Shown here piece by piece: positions 42,136-49,804 of a DNA stretch of 64,000 bases (its first letter is position 1; each line of letters opens with the position of its first letter). The notes beneath the pieces are model-generated. The model worked only from the letters and a program-made list of their open reading frames with translations. It did no database searches and was not told where the DNA came from. The stretch is from contig CAVFAY010000003.1 of the NCBI GenBank assembly GCA_963620595.1, positions 62,001 through 126,000 of the forward strand, read 5' to 3'. This DNA comes from Butyricicoccus_A sp963620595. Lineage in GTDB: Bacteria; Bacillota; Clostridia; Oscillospirales; Butyricicoccaceae. The position numbers and the translations under genes were made by a program.

Positions 42136-43149
42136 TCAGTGCCGTCCCTTGTCTCGATGCAACATCATCCAAATGACTACCGGCGCACCAAATACAGCGG
42201 TCACAGAACTGATGCTAAGCTCTGTCGGTGCAAATAGCGTTCGCGCCAACAAATCACAAAACAGGCAAAATACTGCGCCGCCCAAAAATGACGCCGGAAG
42301 AATCAGAATCGGCTTAGAGGTGCGAAACAAGCTCTTGACCAAATGCGGTACGGCAATGCCGACAAAGGAAATCGGGCCTGCAAATGCAGTAACCGTTGCA
42401 GAAAGTACACTGGACAGCAAAATCAGCTGGGCACGAAACAACTTTACAGGAACACCCAAGCTCTGCGCATATACCTCTCCGAGACGAAATGCGTCCATCG
42501 GTTTGGACAGCAGCATAGTCAGAACCATACAAACAACGGTCACAACCGTCATGGTTCCGACATTTTCCCAGCTCACACCGGAAAAGCTGCCCATCGACCA
42601 GTTATGTAAATTGACAATATTGGAATCATCTGCAAATGTCACGGCAAAATCCGTGATTGCTGAGCAAATATATCCAATCATGACGCCGCAGATAATGAGC
42701 AGCGACATTTTCTTGACTTTGCCGGATATGAGCAGAATAAATCCCATCGAAATCATGGAGCCGACAAAGGCTGCCAAAATCATTCCCGTCGAATTCATCA
42801 CCCATCCGTGACTCAAACAGCCAATCATCGCCATGGCAACCGTCAATTTTGCACCGGAGGAAATGCCCAATACAAACGGACCTGCAATCGGATTAGAAAA
42901 GAACGTTTGCAGCAAAAAACCGGAAACCGACAGCGCACCGCCCAAAATGACCGCCGCAATTAAGCGTGGCAATCGAATCTCCCAAATAATTGCCGTATTG
43001 GCTGAAGTTTTGCCTAACAAAATGCCAAACACCTCAGCAGGAGACAACGATACGGTTCCTATATTGAGATTGAGCAATACCAACAAGCACAGCAAAATGG
43101 CGAGAATGCCATATCCCGCTGTGCATCGCATGACTGTCCGCTGTTTCAT
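42136..43149 (-). CDS. FecCD/BtuC-type ABC permease
   Basis: 337 aa with about ten transmembrane segments. BtuC/FecCD signatures include IWEIRLPRLIAAVILGGALSVSG, the FSNPIAGPFVLGISSGA segment, and VAFAGPISFVGIAVPHL-like residues near the end (AFAGPISFVGIAVPHLVKS). It imports a vitamin B12-like or siderophore/heme ligand with the adjacent ATPase and binding protein. AGAGGAG precedes the ATG. Given the riboswitch, it is best read as BtuC-like. Confidence 0.92.
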   Translation of the reverse strand: MKQRTVMRCTAGYGILAILLCLLVLLNLNIGTVSLSPAEVFGILLGKTSANTAIIWEIRLPRLIAAVILGGALSVSGFLLQTFFSNPIAGPFVLGISSGAKLTVAMAMIGCLSHGWVMNSTGMILAAFVGSMISMGFILLISGKVKKMSLLIICGVMIGYICSAITDFAVTFADDSNIVNLHNWSMGSFSGVSWENVGTMTVVTVVCMVLTMLLSKPMDAFRLGEVYAQSLGVPVKLFRAQLILLSSVLSATVTAFAGPISFVGIAVPHLVKSLFRTSKPILILPASFLGGAVFCLFCDLLARTLFAPTELSISSVTAVFGAPVVIWMMLHRDKGRH

Positions 43150-43174
43150 CGATGTCTCCTCTCGTTTTTTGCTC

Positions 43175-44314
43175 TCATTTCAGTCGATGCAGGAAAGTCA
43201 GTTGATCGATCTGATCCGCTTGTCCCGTCACAATACGATTAAGATCTTCAATCATATCTGCCGCACCTGTTGTCTGCTGAAACATATTTTTCTCTGTGCA
43301 CCAAACATTTCCGTTACGCACAGCCTTGAAGTCCTTGAGCAAGCTGCTCTTCTCTGTCAATTGACTGAGATTCTGTAAATCTCCTTCAATGGTGCTGTTG
43401 TAAATGATATAATCAGCATCCTTCGCCGCTGCATAAAACGCTTCCATCTGCATGTTCATGGTAGACAGCGCATTATCTTCTACTTTGAGCTGCTGCGCCG
43501 TCGGTACATAAGATCCGCCTGCCATGTCAATCATTTTGGAAACATAGTCACCCGGTTTCCGAACGTTGACGGAGCCTGTCGAGCTGATATAGAAAAACGC
43601 AACGGTCTTTCCGGTATCCGTTGTCTGGATACGATTGACTTGCTGTACTTTTTCATCAAAAAACTTTTCTGCTTCCTCTGTCTTTCCAAGCAGCAAGCCA
43701 TACAGCTTGATCCATTCCATTCGTCCCAACGGGTGCGCTTCATAGCTCGAATGTTCCACAAGTACCGGAATATTTAATTTTTCCAGCTGCTCTTTGACTT
43801 CTGGATTATGAGTAATCATCGTGGATTCCACAGCAATCTGGCACTTTTCTGCCAATAATGTTTCATAATCTGGCGTATTATATTTTCCGATGTACTGTAG
43901 CTTGCCCTGCTGCATCGCCTGTGTCACATGTGGCAGACTCCAATCCTTTTGCGCCGTGCTGGTCATCGTGACACAATCCAATGCATCCAATCCATCAAAC
44001 AAATCCATCGCAGAGGATGCCGCCAAATAAATATTGTCCAATGGCTGCTGCAGCACGGTAATTTTGCTGTTTAATCCCTGTGGCGCCTGTTTTCCCTCCG
44101 ACACCAGCAGGTACTGATCCTGATCGGCAATGGTAATCAACGCATAGCCACCGTCATAATAGTCAACAGAAAACTGATCGGCATACTGCAAATCCATGCT
44201 TCCCATCGGCTTCCAGTCGGAAAAATTCGATGCGGATTCCTGTGCGCCGCAGCCAACGAGAAAAAAGCACGCACTGAGCAGCAGGATGCCCATGAGATAT
44301 TTTAATCGTCGCAT
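43175..44314 (-). CDS. BtuF/FecB-type ABC substrate-binding lipoprotein
   Basis: 379 aa. Signal with lipobox FLVGC, then a class III periplasmic-binding fold (PF01497-like): ITVLQQPLDNIYLAASSAMDLF, the YETLLAEKCQIAVESTMI segment and the WIKLYGLLLGKTEEAEKFFDE helix. It delivers ligand to the FecCD permease next door. The start at 44314 preserves the signal peptide; an upstream ATG inside the preceding gene does not. It begins 4 bp past the NEAT-like gene stop. Confidence 0.88.
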   Translation of the reverse strand: MRRLKYLMGILLLSACFFLVGCGAQESASNFSDWKPMGSMDLQYADQFSVDYYDGGYALITIADQDQYLLVSEGKQAPQGLNSKITVLQQPLDNIYLAASSAMDLFDGLDALDCVTMTSTAQKDWSLPHVTQAMQQGKLQYIGKYNTPDYETLLAEKCQIAVESTMITHNPEVKEQLEKLNIPVLVEHSSYEAHPLGRMEWIKLYGLLLGKTEEAEKFFDEKVQQVNRIQTTDTGKTVAFFYISSTGSVNVRKPGDYVSKMIDMAGGSYVPTAQQLKVEDNALSTMNMQMEAFYAAAKDADYIIYNSTIEGDLQNLSQLTEKSSLLKDFKAVRNGNVWCTEKNMFQQTTGAADMIEDLNRIVTGQADQIDQLTFLHRLK

Positions 44315-44318
44315 AGCA

Positions 44319-45236
44319 TTACTTTGCCTCAATAGAATCTGGGTCAAAGGTCAATGTATAGTCAATCAGATATGGCTGGCTCATCGCCGTTGTATCTGCC
44401 TGTACTGCCATCTTTGTGCCAAATTTTGTGACCGGAATCTCAAACACAGAGGTCTCTGTGCCTTCTATCGGTTCGTACTTGGTATCTCCAACCATCATAT
44501 AATCATAATTAGAGCTGCTCCAAATAATTTCCGCTGTTGCCACGCCATCTGCAACCGTCAGCTCTGTCGGAGACTGGATACTTGCTCTGCCAGAGCCGCC
44601 AGCCAAGGTGACATTGACCGTGTAGGTGCCGTCCTGCAAGCCGAGATCAGCAAGCGTCTTGCTGCTTCCGCCCGTCACAGCACCTTCCGGTAAGGAATCC
44701 GAGCGAAGCAGAATAGTTCTATCGTACCACTGCTGCTTATTCTTGCTAAATGCCGCGCAAGAAATGCCCTGATCTAACGCTTCTACCGGAATCGTAAAGG
44801 TATCTGCACCGTCTTTATCGGTCTCAGGGAAAATATAATCCTCCGGCTTTGCCTTGGATGCCTGCTCGCCGGTGCCCAGATAAATGCAGCGATAGCCTGT
44901 GCCGCTCATTGTCATCACTGCCGTCATTTCTCCGTCTTTTACCGTCAGCTGGCAGTCTGTCACATGAAACATCTTCGAGCTGCAATCCACTGTGACAGAA
45001 TATGTGCCATCCTTGACCTGTTTGCCGGAAATCGCCTCCATGCCGTCCTCACCGACCTGTTCGACAGTTGTCATGTCCGCAGAGCTTGCCACCTTGCTGT
45101 AATCTGTTGTGTCTTTCTGCGTCTGTGCAGCTGTTGTGCCGGAAGCAGATTCTGCCGTTTGATTGCTGCCGCAGCCGGTCAATACGCCAGCCAGCAGTGC
45201 CGCGCACAACGCCGGTGCTAAAAATGTTTTCTTCAT
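44319..45236 (-). CDS. Lipoprotein with two NEAT-like/iron-transport-associated domains
   Basis: 305 aa. Lipobox LLAGVLTGC (Cys22), Gln/Ser/Thr linker, then two related beta-rich domains. The first spans about residues 60-175 (DGTYSVTVDCS...LTVKDGEMTAVMTM...FTIPVEAL) and the second about 195-300 (DGTYTVNVTLAGGSGRASI...SSNYDYMMVGDTKY...FEIPVTKFGTKMAVQADTTAM). The second closely matches the domain in the gene at 38.2 kb. This resembles heme/tetrapyrrole-binding surface receptors, but ligand is not proven. It lies between cbiK and the binding protein of the importer. Confidence 0.72.
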   Translation of the reverse strand: MKKTFLAPALCAALLAGVLTGCGSNQTAESASGTTAAQTQKDTTDYSKVASSADMTTVEQVGEDGMEAISGKQVKDGTYSVTVDCSSKMFHVTDCQLTVKDGEMTAVMTMSGTGYRCIYLGTGEQASKAKPEDYIFPETDKDGADTFTIPVEALDQGISCAAFSKNKQQWYDRTILLRSDSLPEGAVTGGSSKTLADLGLQDGTYTVNVTLAGGSGRASIQSPTELTVADGVATAEIIWSSSNYDYMMVGDTKYEPIEGTETSVFEIPVTKFGTKMAVQADTTAMSQPYLIDYTLTFDPDSIEAK

Positions 45237-45258
45237 CTAATTTCACCCTTTCAAAACG

Positions 45259-45286
45259 AGAGCGGCACGAAAACCCGCGCCGCTCT
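45259..45286 (-). other. Hairpin between cbiK and the NEAT-like lipoprotein gene
   Basis: Perfect 8-bp stem AGAGCGGC/GCCGCTCT with a 12-nt loop, followed by CGTTTTG in minus orientation. It could stabilise the cbiK mRNA or attenuate downstream expression; the T-run is too poor for a strong terminator. Confidence 0.5.
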
Positions 45287-45310
45287 GTTTGTATATCCGA
45301 TTGTCATGTA

Positions 45311-46333
45311 TTACTTCAGAGAATCAATTGCTGCCTGCGCATGCTCTACATAGATCTGGCGAATGGTTTCGTTCTCGCCCAGACCGCGCAGCAGGCACTC
45401 AACCTGATAGCCAGCAGCCTCAAACTGAGACTTCCAAGAATCCTCGTCATCGCCTGCCATATCGTTGTTCGCATGGTCACCGGCAACTACCATCAGCGGC
45501 TCCAGAACAACGCGCTTATAGTTGCCCTTCTTGACAGCAGCCATAACGTCATCCAGAGACGGAGTAGCTTCTACCGTGCCTACAAAGTAGTTGGTGTGAC
45601 CATCCTTGGTCAGCAGATCCTGCATCTTCTGATAAACAGAGTTGGAATCTGCAGATGTACCATGACCCATAAATACAATTGCCGTCTCGCCATCGTCATA
45701 ATCCTTGGTCCAATCAACAATGGCGTTCTCTACACGAGAGAAATCCTCATCGCTGGACAGCAGCGGCTGACCGATAGCTATCTTGTCAAATGCATCAGAG
45801 TACTGTGCAATATCGCTCTTCAGTTCGTCATACTCCAGACCATTCATCAGGTGGGTCGGCTGAACAACCAAGTTCTTTACACCATTATCAACGGCACGCT
45901 TGAGAGACTCATTGATATCATCAATCTTTTCGCCATCGCGCTTCTCTACGTGGTCAATGACGATATTGGCAGTAAAGCCACGGCGTACCGAGTAATCCGG
46001 GAAGGACTTCTCCAACTGATCTTCAATCGCACCAATGGTCAGACGACGGCTGTCATTGTAGCTGGTGCCAAAGCTGAGCACCAGCAGTTCATTCTCGCCA
46101 ATGTTATCCTGATTGCGCGGATTATCCTTCGAGGCATCGCCGGTGTTATAGTTTTCTTCTTCCTCTGCCTCTTCACCAGAGCCAGAGCCGGAGCCGGCCT
46201 TTGTAGAAACCGTTGCAGAACCAGTGTCCTTTGTAGCGTCTTTGCTGTTGTCGTCGGAAGAGCCGCAGCCCGCCAACATACCAGCAGCCAGCACACCTGC
46301 CAGCAGCATTGCCGTCAACTTTTTCATTTTCAT
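45311..46333 (-). CDS. cbiK: Surface lipoprotein form of the cobaltochelatase CbiK
   Basis: 340 aa. A lipoprotein signal (lipobox LAGC, Cys23) and an acidic/Ser-Gly linker of about 55 residues precede a full CbiK-type class II chelatase domain (from residue 80). The three metal-site residues are present: His224 (FMGHGTSADSN), Glu255 (TVEATP) and His287 (AGDHANND). CbiK normally inserts Co2+ into sirohydrochlorin in the cytoplasm; periplasmic forms exist in Desulfovibrio. Here it would be outside the membrane. First gene after the cobalamin riboswitch, ATG preceded by AGGAGG. Confidence 0.92.
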   Translation of the reverse strand: MKMKKLTAMLLAGVLAAGMLAGCGSSDDNSKDATKDTGSATVSTKAGSGSGSGEEAEEEENYNTGDASKDNPRNQDNIGENELLVLSFGTSYNDSRRLTIGAIEDQLEKSFPDYSVRRGFTANIVIDHVEKRDGEKIDDINESLKRAVDNGVKNLVVQPTHLMNGLEYDELKSDIAQYSDAFDKIAIGQPLLSSDEDFSRVENAIVDWTKDYDDGETAIVFMGHGTSADSNSVYQKMQDLLTKDGHTNYFVGTVEATPSLDDVMAAVKKGNYKRVVLEPLMVVAGDHANNDMAGDDEDSWKSQFEAAGYQVECLLRGLGENETIRQIYVEHAQAAIDSLK

Positions 46334-46346
46334 TTTCTTTACCTCC

Positions 46347-46404
46347 TGTGGTATCCTAGGAACGCTTTAATCGTGGTTTCAGAACTATTTTCGCGTATAC
46401 CACA
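46347..46404 (-). promoter_or_regulatory. Expression-platform hairpin next to the cbiK ribosome site
   Basis: TGTGGTAT (46404-46397, minus orientation) pairs perfectly with ATACCACA (46354-46347), whose 3' end abuts the AGGAGG of cbiK. It suggests translational control downstream of the cobalamin aptamer. Confidence 0.55.
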
Positions 46405-46511
46405 AGAGCGCTCTCCTCTGCTGAGAAAAAGCGCTGACCTCCCCAGCCCACAAAAGGCAGGCAAACGGTACAATCAAGAGCTCGTGATCCGGAAATATTT
46501 CCTGTACCAGC

Positions 46512-46689
46512 ATTCGGCAGGTTTCCTGACTTTGGCTCATCGCAGAAGAACAGCCTTACCAGTCTTGCAGACCAGTGACCGCGCCGAAACGCATTGCTCT
46601 CCGCTCCCCGTTCACAGTGACGAGATCGCACAGGATTACTCACCTGTTTCCCTTTTACCCTCTTGCTAGATATGCAAGCGGCACCGAAT
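46512..46689 (-). promoter_or_regulatory. Cobalamin riboswitch
   Basis: The conserved core is plain in minus orientation: AAAAGGGAAACAGGTGAGT then ATCCTGTGCGA, CGTCACTGTGAACGGGG, and the B12 box AGTCAGGAAACCTGCC at 46531-46516. The P1 arms ATTCGG (46689-46684) and CCGAAT (46517-46512) close the element. It lies between a strong promoter and cbiK and so should repress the nine-gene operon when cobalamin is plentiful. Confidence 0.96.
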
Positions 46690-46736
46690 CCTTTTGATTT
46701 AATTGTTCCAATCCTGCTTATTCAAGCATTGATATT

Positions 46737-46765
46737 ATTGTATCATTTGCCCTATGTCTTGTCAA
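46737..46765 (-). promoter_or_regulatory. Promoter of the cobalamin-riboswitch operon
   Basis: Minus orientation: perfect -35 TTGACA (46760-46765), 17-bp spacer, -10 TACAAT (46737-46742). The aptamer begins about 40 nt downstream. Confidence 0.88.
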
Positions 46766-46813
46766 CCAATCCTGTTGCCTTCTTTATTGTATCGTATACT
46801 CCCCGACATGTAG

Positions 46814-46866
46814 ACGAAAAGAATACATCTGCCAAGAAGTGAAGTGGGTAAATGTATTCTTTTCGT
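46814..46866 (-). terminator. Long hairpin after thiW, probable terminator
   Basis: 15-bp perfect inverted repeat ACGAAAAGAATACAT/ATGTATTCTTTTCGT with a 23-nt loop, 12 bp after the thiW stop. The U-tract is embedded in the arm, so strength is uncertain. Confidence 0.6.
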
Positions 46867-46878
46867 TAGAATATTGTA

Positions 46879-47397
46879 TTATTTGTCAAGCAGATACTGC
46901 ATGTGCTTGAGGGCAGACGAACGCTTGAGTCCCGACAGCACCAAGCCCGCTGCAATTGATCCAACAACCGTTGAAATTAAGAACGGAATAATGTACGCAT
47001 AAAATGCAACCGCTCCGGCATCCGTCCCCATAAGCAAAACAGCTACCGGATAGGCACATAGACCGCCGAGAATACCGGTGCCAAAAATCTCCGCTGCAAC
47101 CGTCAGCAGCAGCTTTTTGGTCTTCCAATACATCAGTCCACAGCACAACGCACCGATCATGCTGCCCGGAAACGCCATCAGACTACCTAGTCCAAACAAA
47201 TTTCTCAGCAGGCTGGCAAGAAAGGCGCATGCCACACCGTAACCAGGCCCAAGAAAAACAGCACAAATAATATTCACCATGTGCTGAATCGGCGCACAGC
47301 GGGAGCCCAAAATAGGAAATGAAAACATACTGCCGACTACAGCAATGTCTGCCAGCACCGCACAAAGAACGATTTTTTTAATACGAATACGATTCAT
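46879..47397 (-). CDS. thiW: ECF transporter S component ThiW (thiazole precursor uptake)
   Basis: 172 aa with about five to six transmembrane segments. The ThiW family core is visible: CAPIQHMVNIICAVFLGPGYG, LLRNLFGLGSLMAFPGSMIGAL and FGTGILGGLCAYPVA (cores quoted). ThiW is thought to bind hydroxyethylthiazole and use the shared ECF ATPases for uptake, feeding thiamin synthesis. TGGAGG precedes the ATG. Usually controlled by a TPP riboswitch; here only a leader hairpin is seen. Confidence 0.9.
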   Translation of the reverse strand: MNRIRIKKIVLCAVLADIAVVGSMFSFPILGSRCAPIQHMVNIICAVFLGPGYGVACAFLASLLRNLFGLGSLMAFPGSMIGALCCGLMYWKTKKLLLTVAAEIFGTGILGGLCAYPVAVLLMGTDAGAVAFYAYIIPFLISTVVGSIAAGLVLSGLKRSSALKHMQYLLDK

Positions 47398-47410
47398 GAT
47401 TTTCCTCCAT

Positions 47411-47472
47411 AAAAAACGAGAGCATCACAAAGAATCATACCCATGGTGGTATGCCCCTTCGTGACGCTCTCG
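47411..47472 (-). promoter_or_regulatory. Leader hairpin/attenuator before thiW
   Basis: Minus orientation: a 16-bp outer stem beginning CGAGAGCGTCAC (arms 47472-47457 and 47432-47417, two G-T pairs), a 3-nt by 3-nt internal loop, an inner CATACC/GGTATG stem, then TTTTTT directly before the thiW ribosome site. It is a strong intrinsic terminator placed in the thiW leader, or the end of the upstream unit. Confidence 0.65.
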
Positions 47473-47488
47473 CGTTACTCTGTTTGGA

Positions 47489-47517
47489 AGAATATCATAT
47501 GTTACACGACTTGTCAA
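47489..47517 (-). promoter_or_regulatory. Promoter of thiW
   Basis: Minus orientation: perfect -35 TTGACA (47512-47517), 17-bp spacer, -10 TATTCT (47489-47494), between the HAD phosphatase stop and the leader hairpin. Confidence 0.68.
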
Positions 47518-47525
47518 CTGATATC

Positions 47526-48341
47526 TCATCCAAACTGCTTATCTAAATACTCTACAACACCTTTTAACGTATTGTGGTTGTTGTCAGCTACGACAACATC
47601 TACCATATCGAGCACTTCCTGTCTTGCATTTTCTGGTGCAAAACTGATGCCTGCACTGCGCAGCATTGGCAAATCATTCTGGCTGTCACCTACCGCGCAA
47701 ACCAGCTCCGGTTTGACACCGAGATATTCCGCAGCCTTCCGCACGCCATCACCCTTATGTCCGCCTTTGCAGGTCATCTCATAATAGACCGGTGTGGAAA
47801 ACGTCAAATTGTACTTGTCTTTGACTCGATCAATAAAAGGACGCGCCGCCAACACCTCGTCATGCTCTCCGGTAAAATTGATTTTTCCCCATTCATGCGT
47901 TGGCTCCGGAATCTCATCTAAACCGCACAGCGTATACGGAATGTTGAGATTGACAAAATGCTGCCGTGTCACCTCGCATGTCTGACAAACATATGAGTGG
48001 TCAAGCAAAAACACTTCTACGCCCAAATGCGGATACTGTTCCATCACTTCCCGCGCCAGTTGTTTTGCCCCGTCATCCAAGCCTTCCATGTATACGATGC
48101 TTTCCTGCGCTTCATCACAGATAATCGCACCATTCAAATAGACCCCCGGTCCATTGCATGGCAGCAGCTTGCGATAAGCAGCCGTCGCCGGACGCGTTCT
48201 TCCAGTCGCCAAGGAAAAATAACCACCATTGCGTGTAAAATATTCCAACGCCTCGATGGTTTCCTTTCCAATCTCGCGTGCATCATCAAGCAGTGTACCA
48301 TCCATATCCGAGGCAATAAAAATACCATCAAACCTGCCCAT
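47526..48341 (-). CDS. Cof-type HAD-IIB phosphatase
   Basis: 271 aa. Motif I is DMDGTLLDD, motif II SLATGRT, the cap is a C2-type domain, and the C-terminal motifs are KGDGVRKAAEYLG and AVGDSQNDLPMLRSAG. These enzymes dephosphorylate sugar phosphates, flavin or pyridoxal phosphate; the substrate is not readable. It overlaps rluD by 14 bp and is last in that operon. Confidence 0.9.
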   Translation of the reverse strand: MGRFDGIFIASDMDGTLLDDAREIGKETIEALEYFTRNGGYFSLATGRTRPATAAYRKLLPCNGPGVYLNGAIICDEAQESIVYMEGLDDGAKQLAREVMEQYPHLGVEVFLLDHSYVCQTCEVTRQHFVNLNIPYTLCGLDEIPEPTHEWGKINFTGEHDEVLAARPFIDRVKDKYNLTFSTPVYYEMTCKGGHKGDGVRKAAEYLGVKPELVCAVGDSQNDLPMLRSAGISFAPENARQEVLDMVDVVVADNNHNTLKGVVEYLDKQFG

Positions 48342-49251
48342 ACTGACTCCTCAATTTCCGTAATACCTGTTCAAAATATTCTGGCAGCGGTGCCCCAAAC
48401 AGCATCCGCTCTCCCGTTGTCGGATGGGTCAGTTCCAGCTCTCCCGCATGGAGACACTGTCCCTGCAATTTCCATTTGTCCTTCGCCAGTCCATACAGCG
48501 GATCGCCGATAATCGGATGACCGATATGCGCCATGTGCACACGAATCTGATGCGTGCGTCCGGTCTCCAGACGAAATTTCATAAACGCATAGCCCTGATA
48601 CTGTTCCAGCACCTCATAATGCGTAATCGCCTCGCGTCCACCCGCAAGAACGGTCATTTTTTTTCTGTCCACCGGATGACGGGCAATCGGCGCACAAATC
48701 GTACCGATTATTTCTTTTGGGCATCCATAGACCACAGCAAAATACCGGCGCCCCGCGCTATGTATCTTGATCTGTTCCGCCAGCGACTGATGTGCTTTGT
48801 CATTTTTGGCAACGACCAATAAACCGCTGGTATCTTTATCAATGCGATGAACAATACCCGGCCGAATCTCACCGTTAATGCCGGACAAGCTGTCTCCGCA
48901 ATAGTACATCAATGCATTGACAAGTGTACCGCTCCAATTGCCCGGTGCTGGATGAACAACCATGCCTTTTGGCTTATTGACAACGATAATATCGTCATCT
49001 TCATACACAATATCCAATGGAATATTTTCCGGTTCAATCGCAACCTCTTTGGGCTCCGGCACCTCGACAGCAATTACATCTCCGGCAGCAGCCTTGGCAT
49101 TTTTTTTGACCGGTTTATCGCCCATCATCACGCATCCCTCCTGCATGAGATGCTGAATGGCAGACCTCGTCAAATCCGGTATCTGTTCTGAGAGCAGCTT
49201 ATCAATGCGTTTGCCGCCGTCTGCTTCTGTCACCTGCACAAGTTGTCTCAT
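48328..49251 (-). CDS. rluD: 23S rRNA pseudouridine synthase, RluD family
   Basis: 307 aa. An N-terminal S4 domain (RIDKLLSEQIPDLTRSAIQHL, core) is followed by the catalytic motif HRIDKDTSG and the family segment RTHQIRVHMAHIGHPIIGDPLYG. RluD-type enzymes make pseudouridines in helix 69 of 23S rRNA. Order lspA-rluD is the standard Firmicute arrangement; overlap with lspA is 4 bp. Confidence 0.94.
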   Translation of the reverse strand: MRQLVQVTEADGGKRIDKLLSEQIPDLTRSAIQHLMQEGCVMMGDKPVKKNAKAAAGDVIAVEVPEPKEVAIEPENIPLDIVYEDDDIIVVNKPKGMVVHPAPGNWSGTLVNALMYYCGDSLSGINGEIRPGIVHRIDKDTSGLLVVAKNDKAHQSLAEQIKIHSAGRRYFAVVYGCPKEIIGTICAPIARHPVDRKKMTVLAGGREAITHYEVLEQYQGYAFMKFRLETGRTHQIRVHMAHIGHPIIGDPLYGLAKDKWKLQGQCLHAGELELTHPTTGERMLFGAPLPEYFEQVLRKLRSQYGQV

Positions 49252-49718
49252 TTTCCTTCGTCCTCCGGATCTTTATGGATGAAGAGATAATAAAAGGCAA
49301 ACAGCGCAATACCAACACAGACATAAATATCCGCGATATTAAAAATAGGAAACCGAATAAATTCCAGCTGAATCATATCGACAACATAGTGATTGACAAT
49401 GCGATCAATGACATTGCCAATCGCACCCGCAGCCACGACAAGCAAACTAATCTTTCCAATTGGCGCTTGAATCTTATCTTTTTTCAGTGCATACACAATG
49501 GCGCACAAAATGACGGCAGCCAGCGCGACAAACAGCCAAATTTGATTTTCTAAGATACTAAATGCAGCACCACGATTTTCCACATAGGTCAGCGACAGCA
49601 CGCCCGGAATAAGCGGAATCGTGCCGATAGATGCCAGCATCATCACTGCCCAATATTTGACGGCTTGATCCACGATGACCATCATGAGAACCGCCAACAG
49701 ATACATAACCATAGACAC
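49248..49718 (-). CDS. lspA: Signal peptidase II (lipoprotein signal peptidase)
   Basis: 156 aa with four transmembrane segments. The catalytic Asp motifs are GAIGNVIDRI and FNIADIYVCVG; the ENRGAAFSIL segment is conserved. It cleaves prolipoproteins after Lgt modification. The GTG at 49718 lies 8 nt from GGGAGG and is preferred; ATG codons at 49712 and 49706 are alternatives. It follows ileS after a hairpin. Confidence 0.95.
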   Translation of the reverse strand: MSMVMYLLAVLMMVIVDQAVKYWAVMMLASIGTIPLIPGVLSLTYVENRGAAFSILENQIWLFVALAAVILCAIVYALKKDKIQAPIGKISLLVVAAGAIGNVIDRIVNHYVVDMIQLEFIRFPIFNIADIYVCVGIALFAFYYLFIHKDPEDEGK

Positions 49719-49741
49719 AGGAGATTCCTCCCTTCACAAAG

Positions 49742-49769
49742 AGAGGCAGAGGACAATTCCTCTGCCTCT
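49742..49769 (-). terminator. Hairpin between ileS and lspA
   Basis: 12-bp perfect stem AGAGGCAGAGGA with its complement and a 4-nt loop, then CTTTG. The T-run is weak, so partial termination or mRNA protection is likely. Confidence 0.6.
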
Positions 49770-49804
49770 TCGTCACGAATCATCCATTCGATGATAGTTT
49801 GATT

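Noticed and set aside
45068..46669. A 533-codon plus-strand frame across cbiK and the riboswitch.
   Set aside because: It reads antisense to cbiK, a NEAT-like gene and the cobalamin aptamer, with no ribosome site or recognisable domain.
47398..47525. A TPP riboswitch before thiW.
   Set aside because: The conserved CTGAGA and ACCCGAACCTGATCTGG-type segments are absent; only a long hairpin is present.
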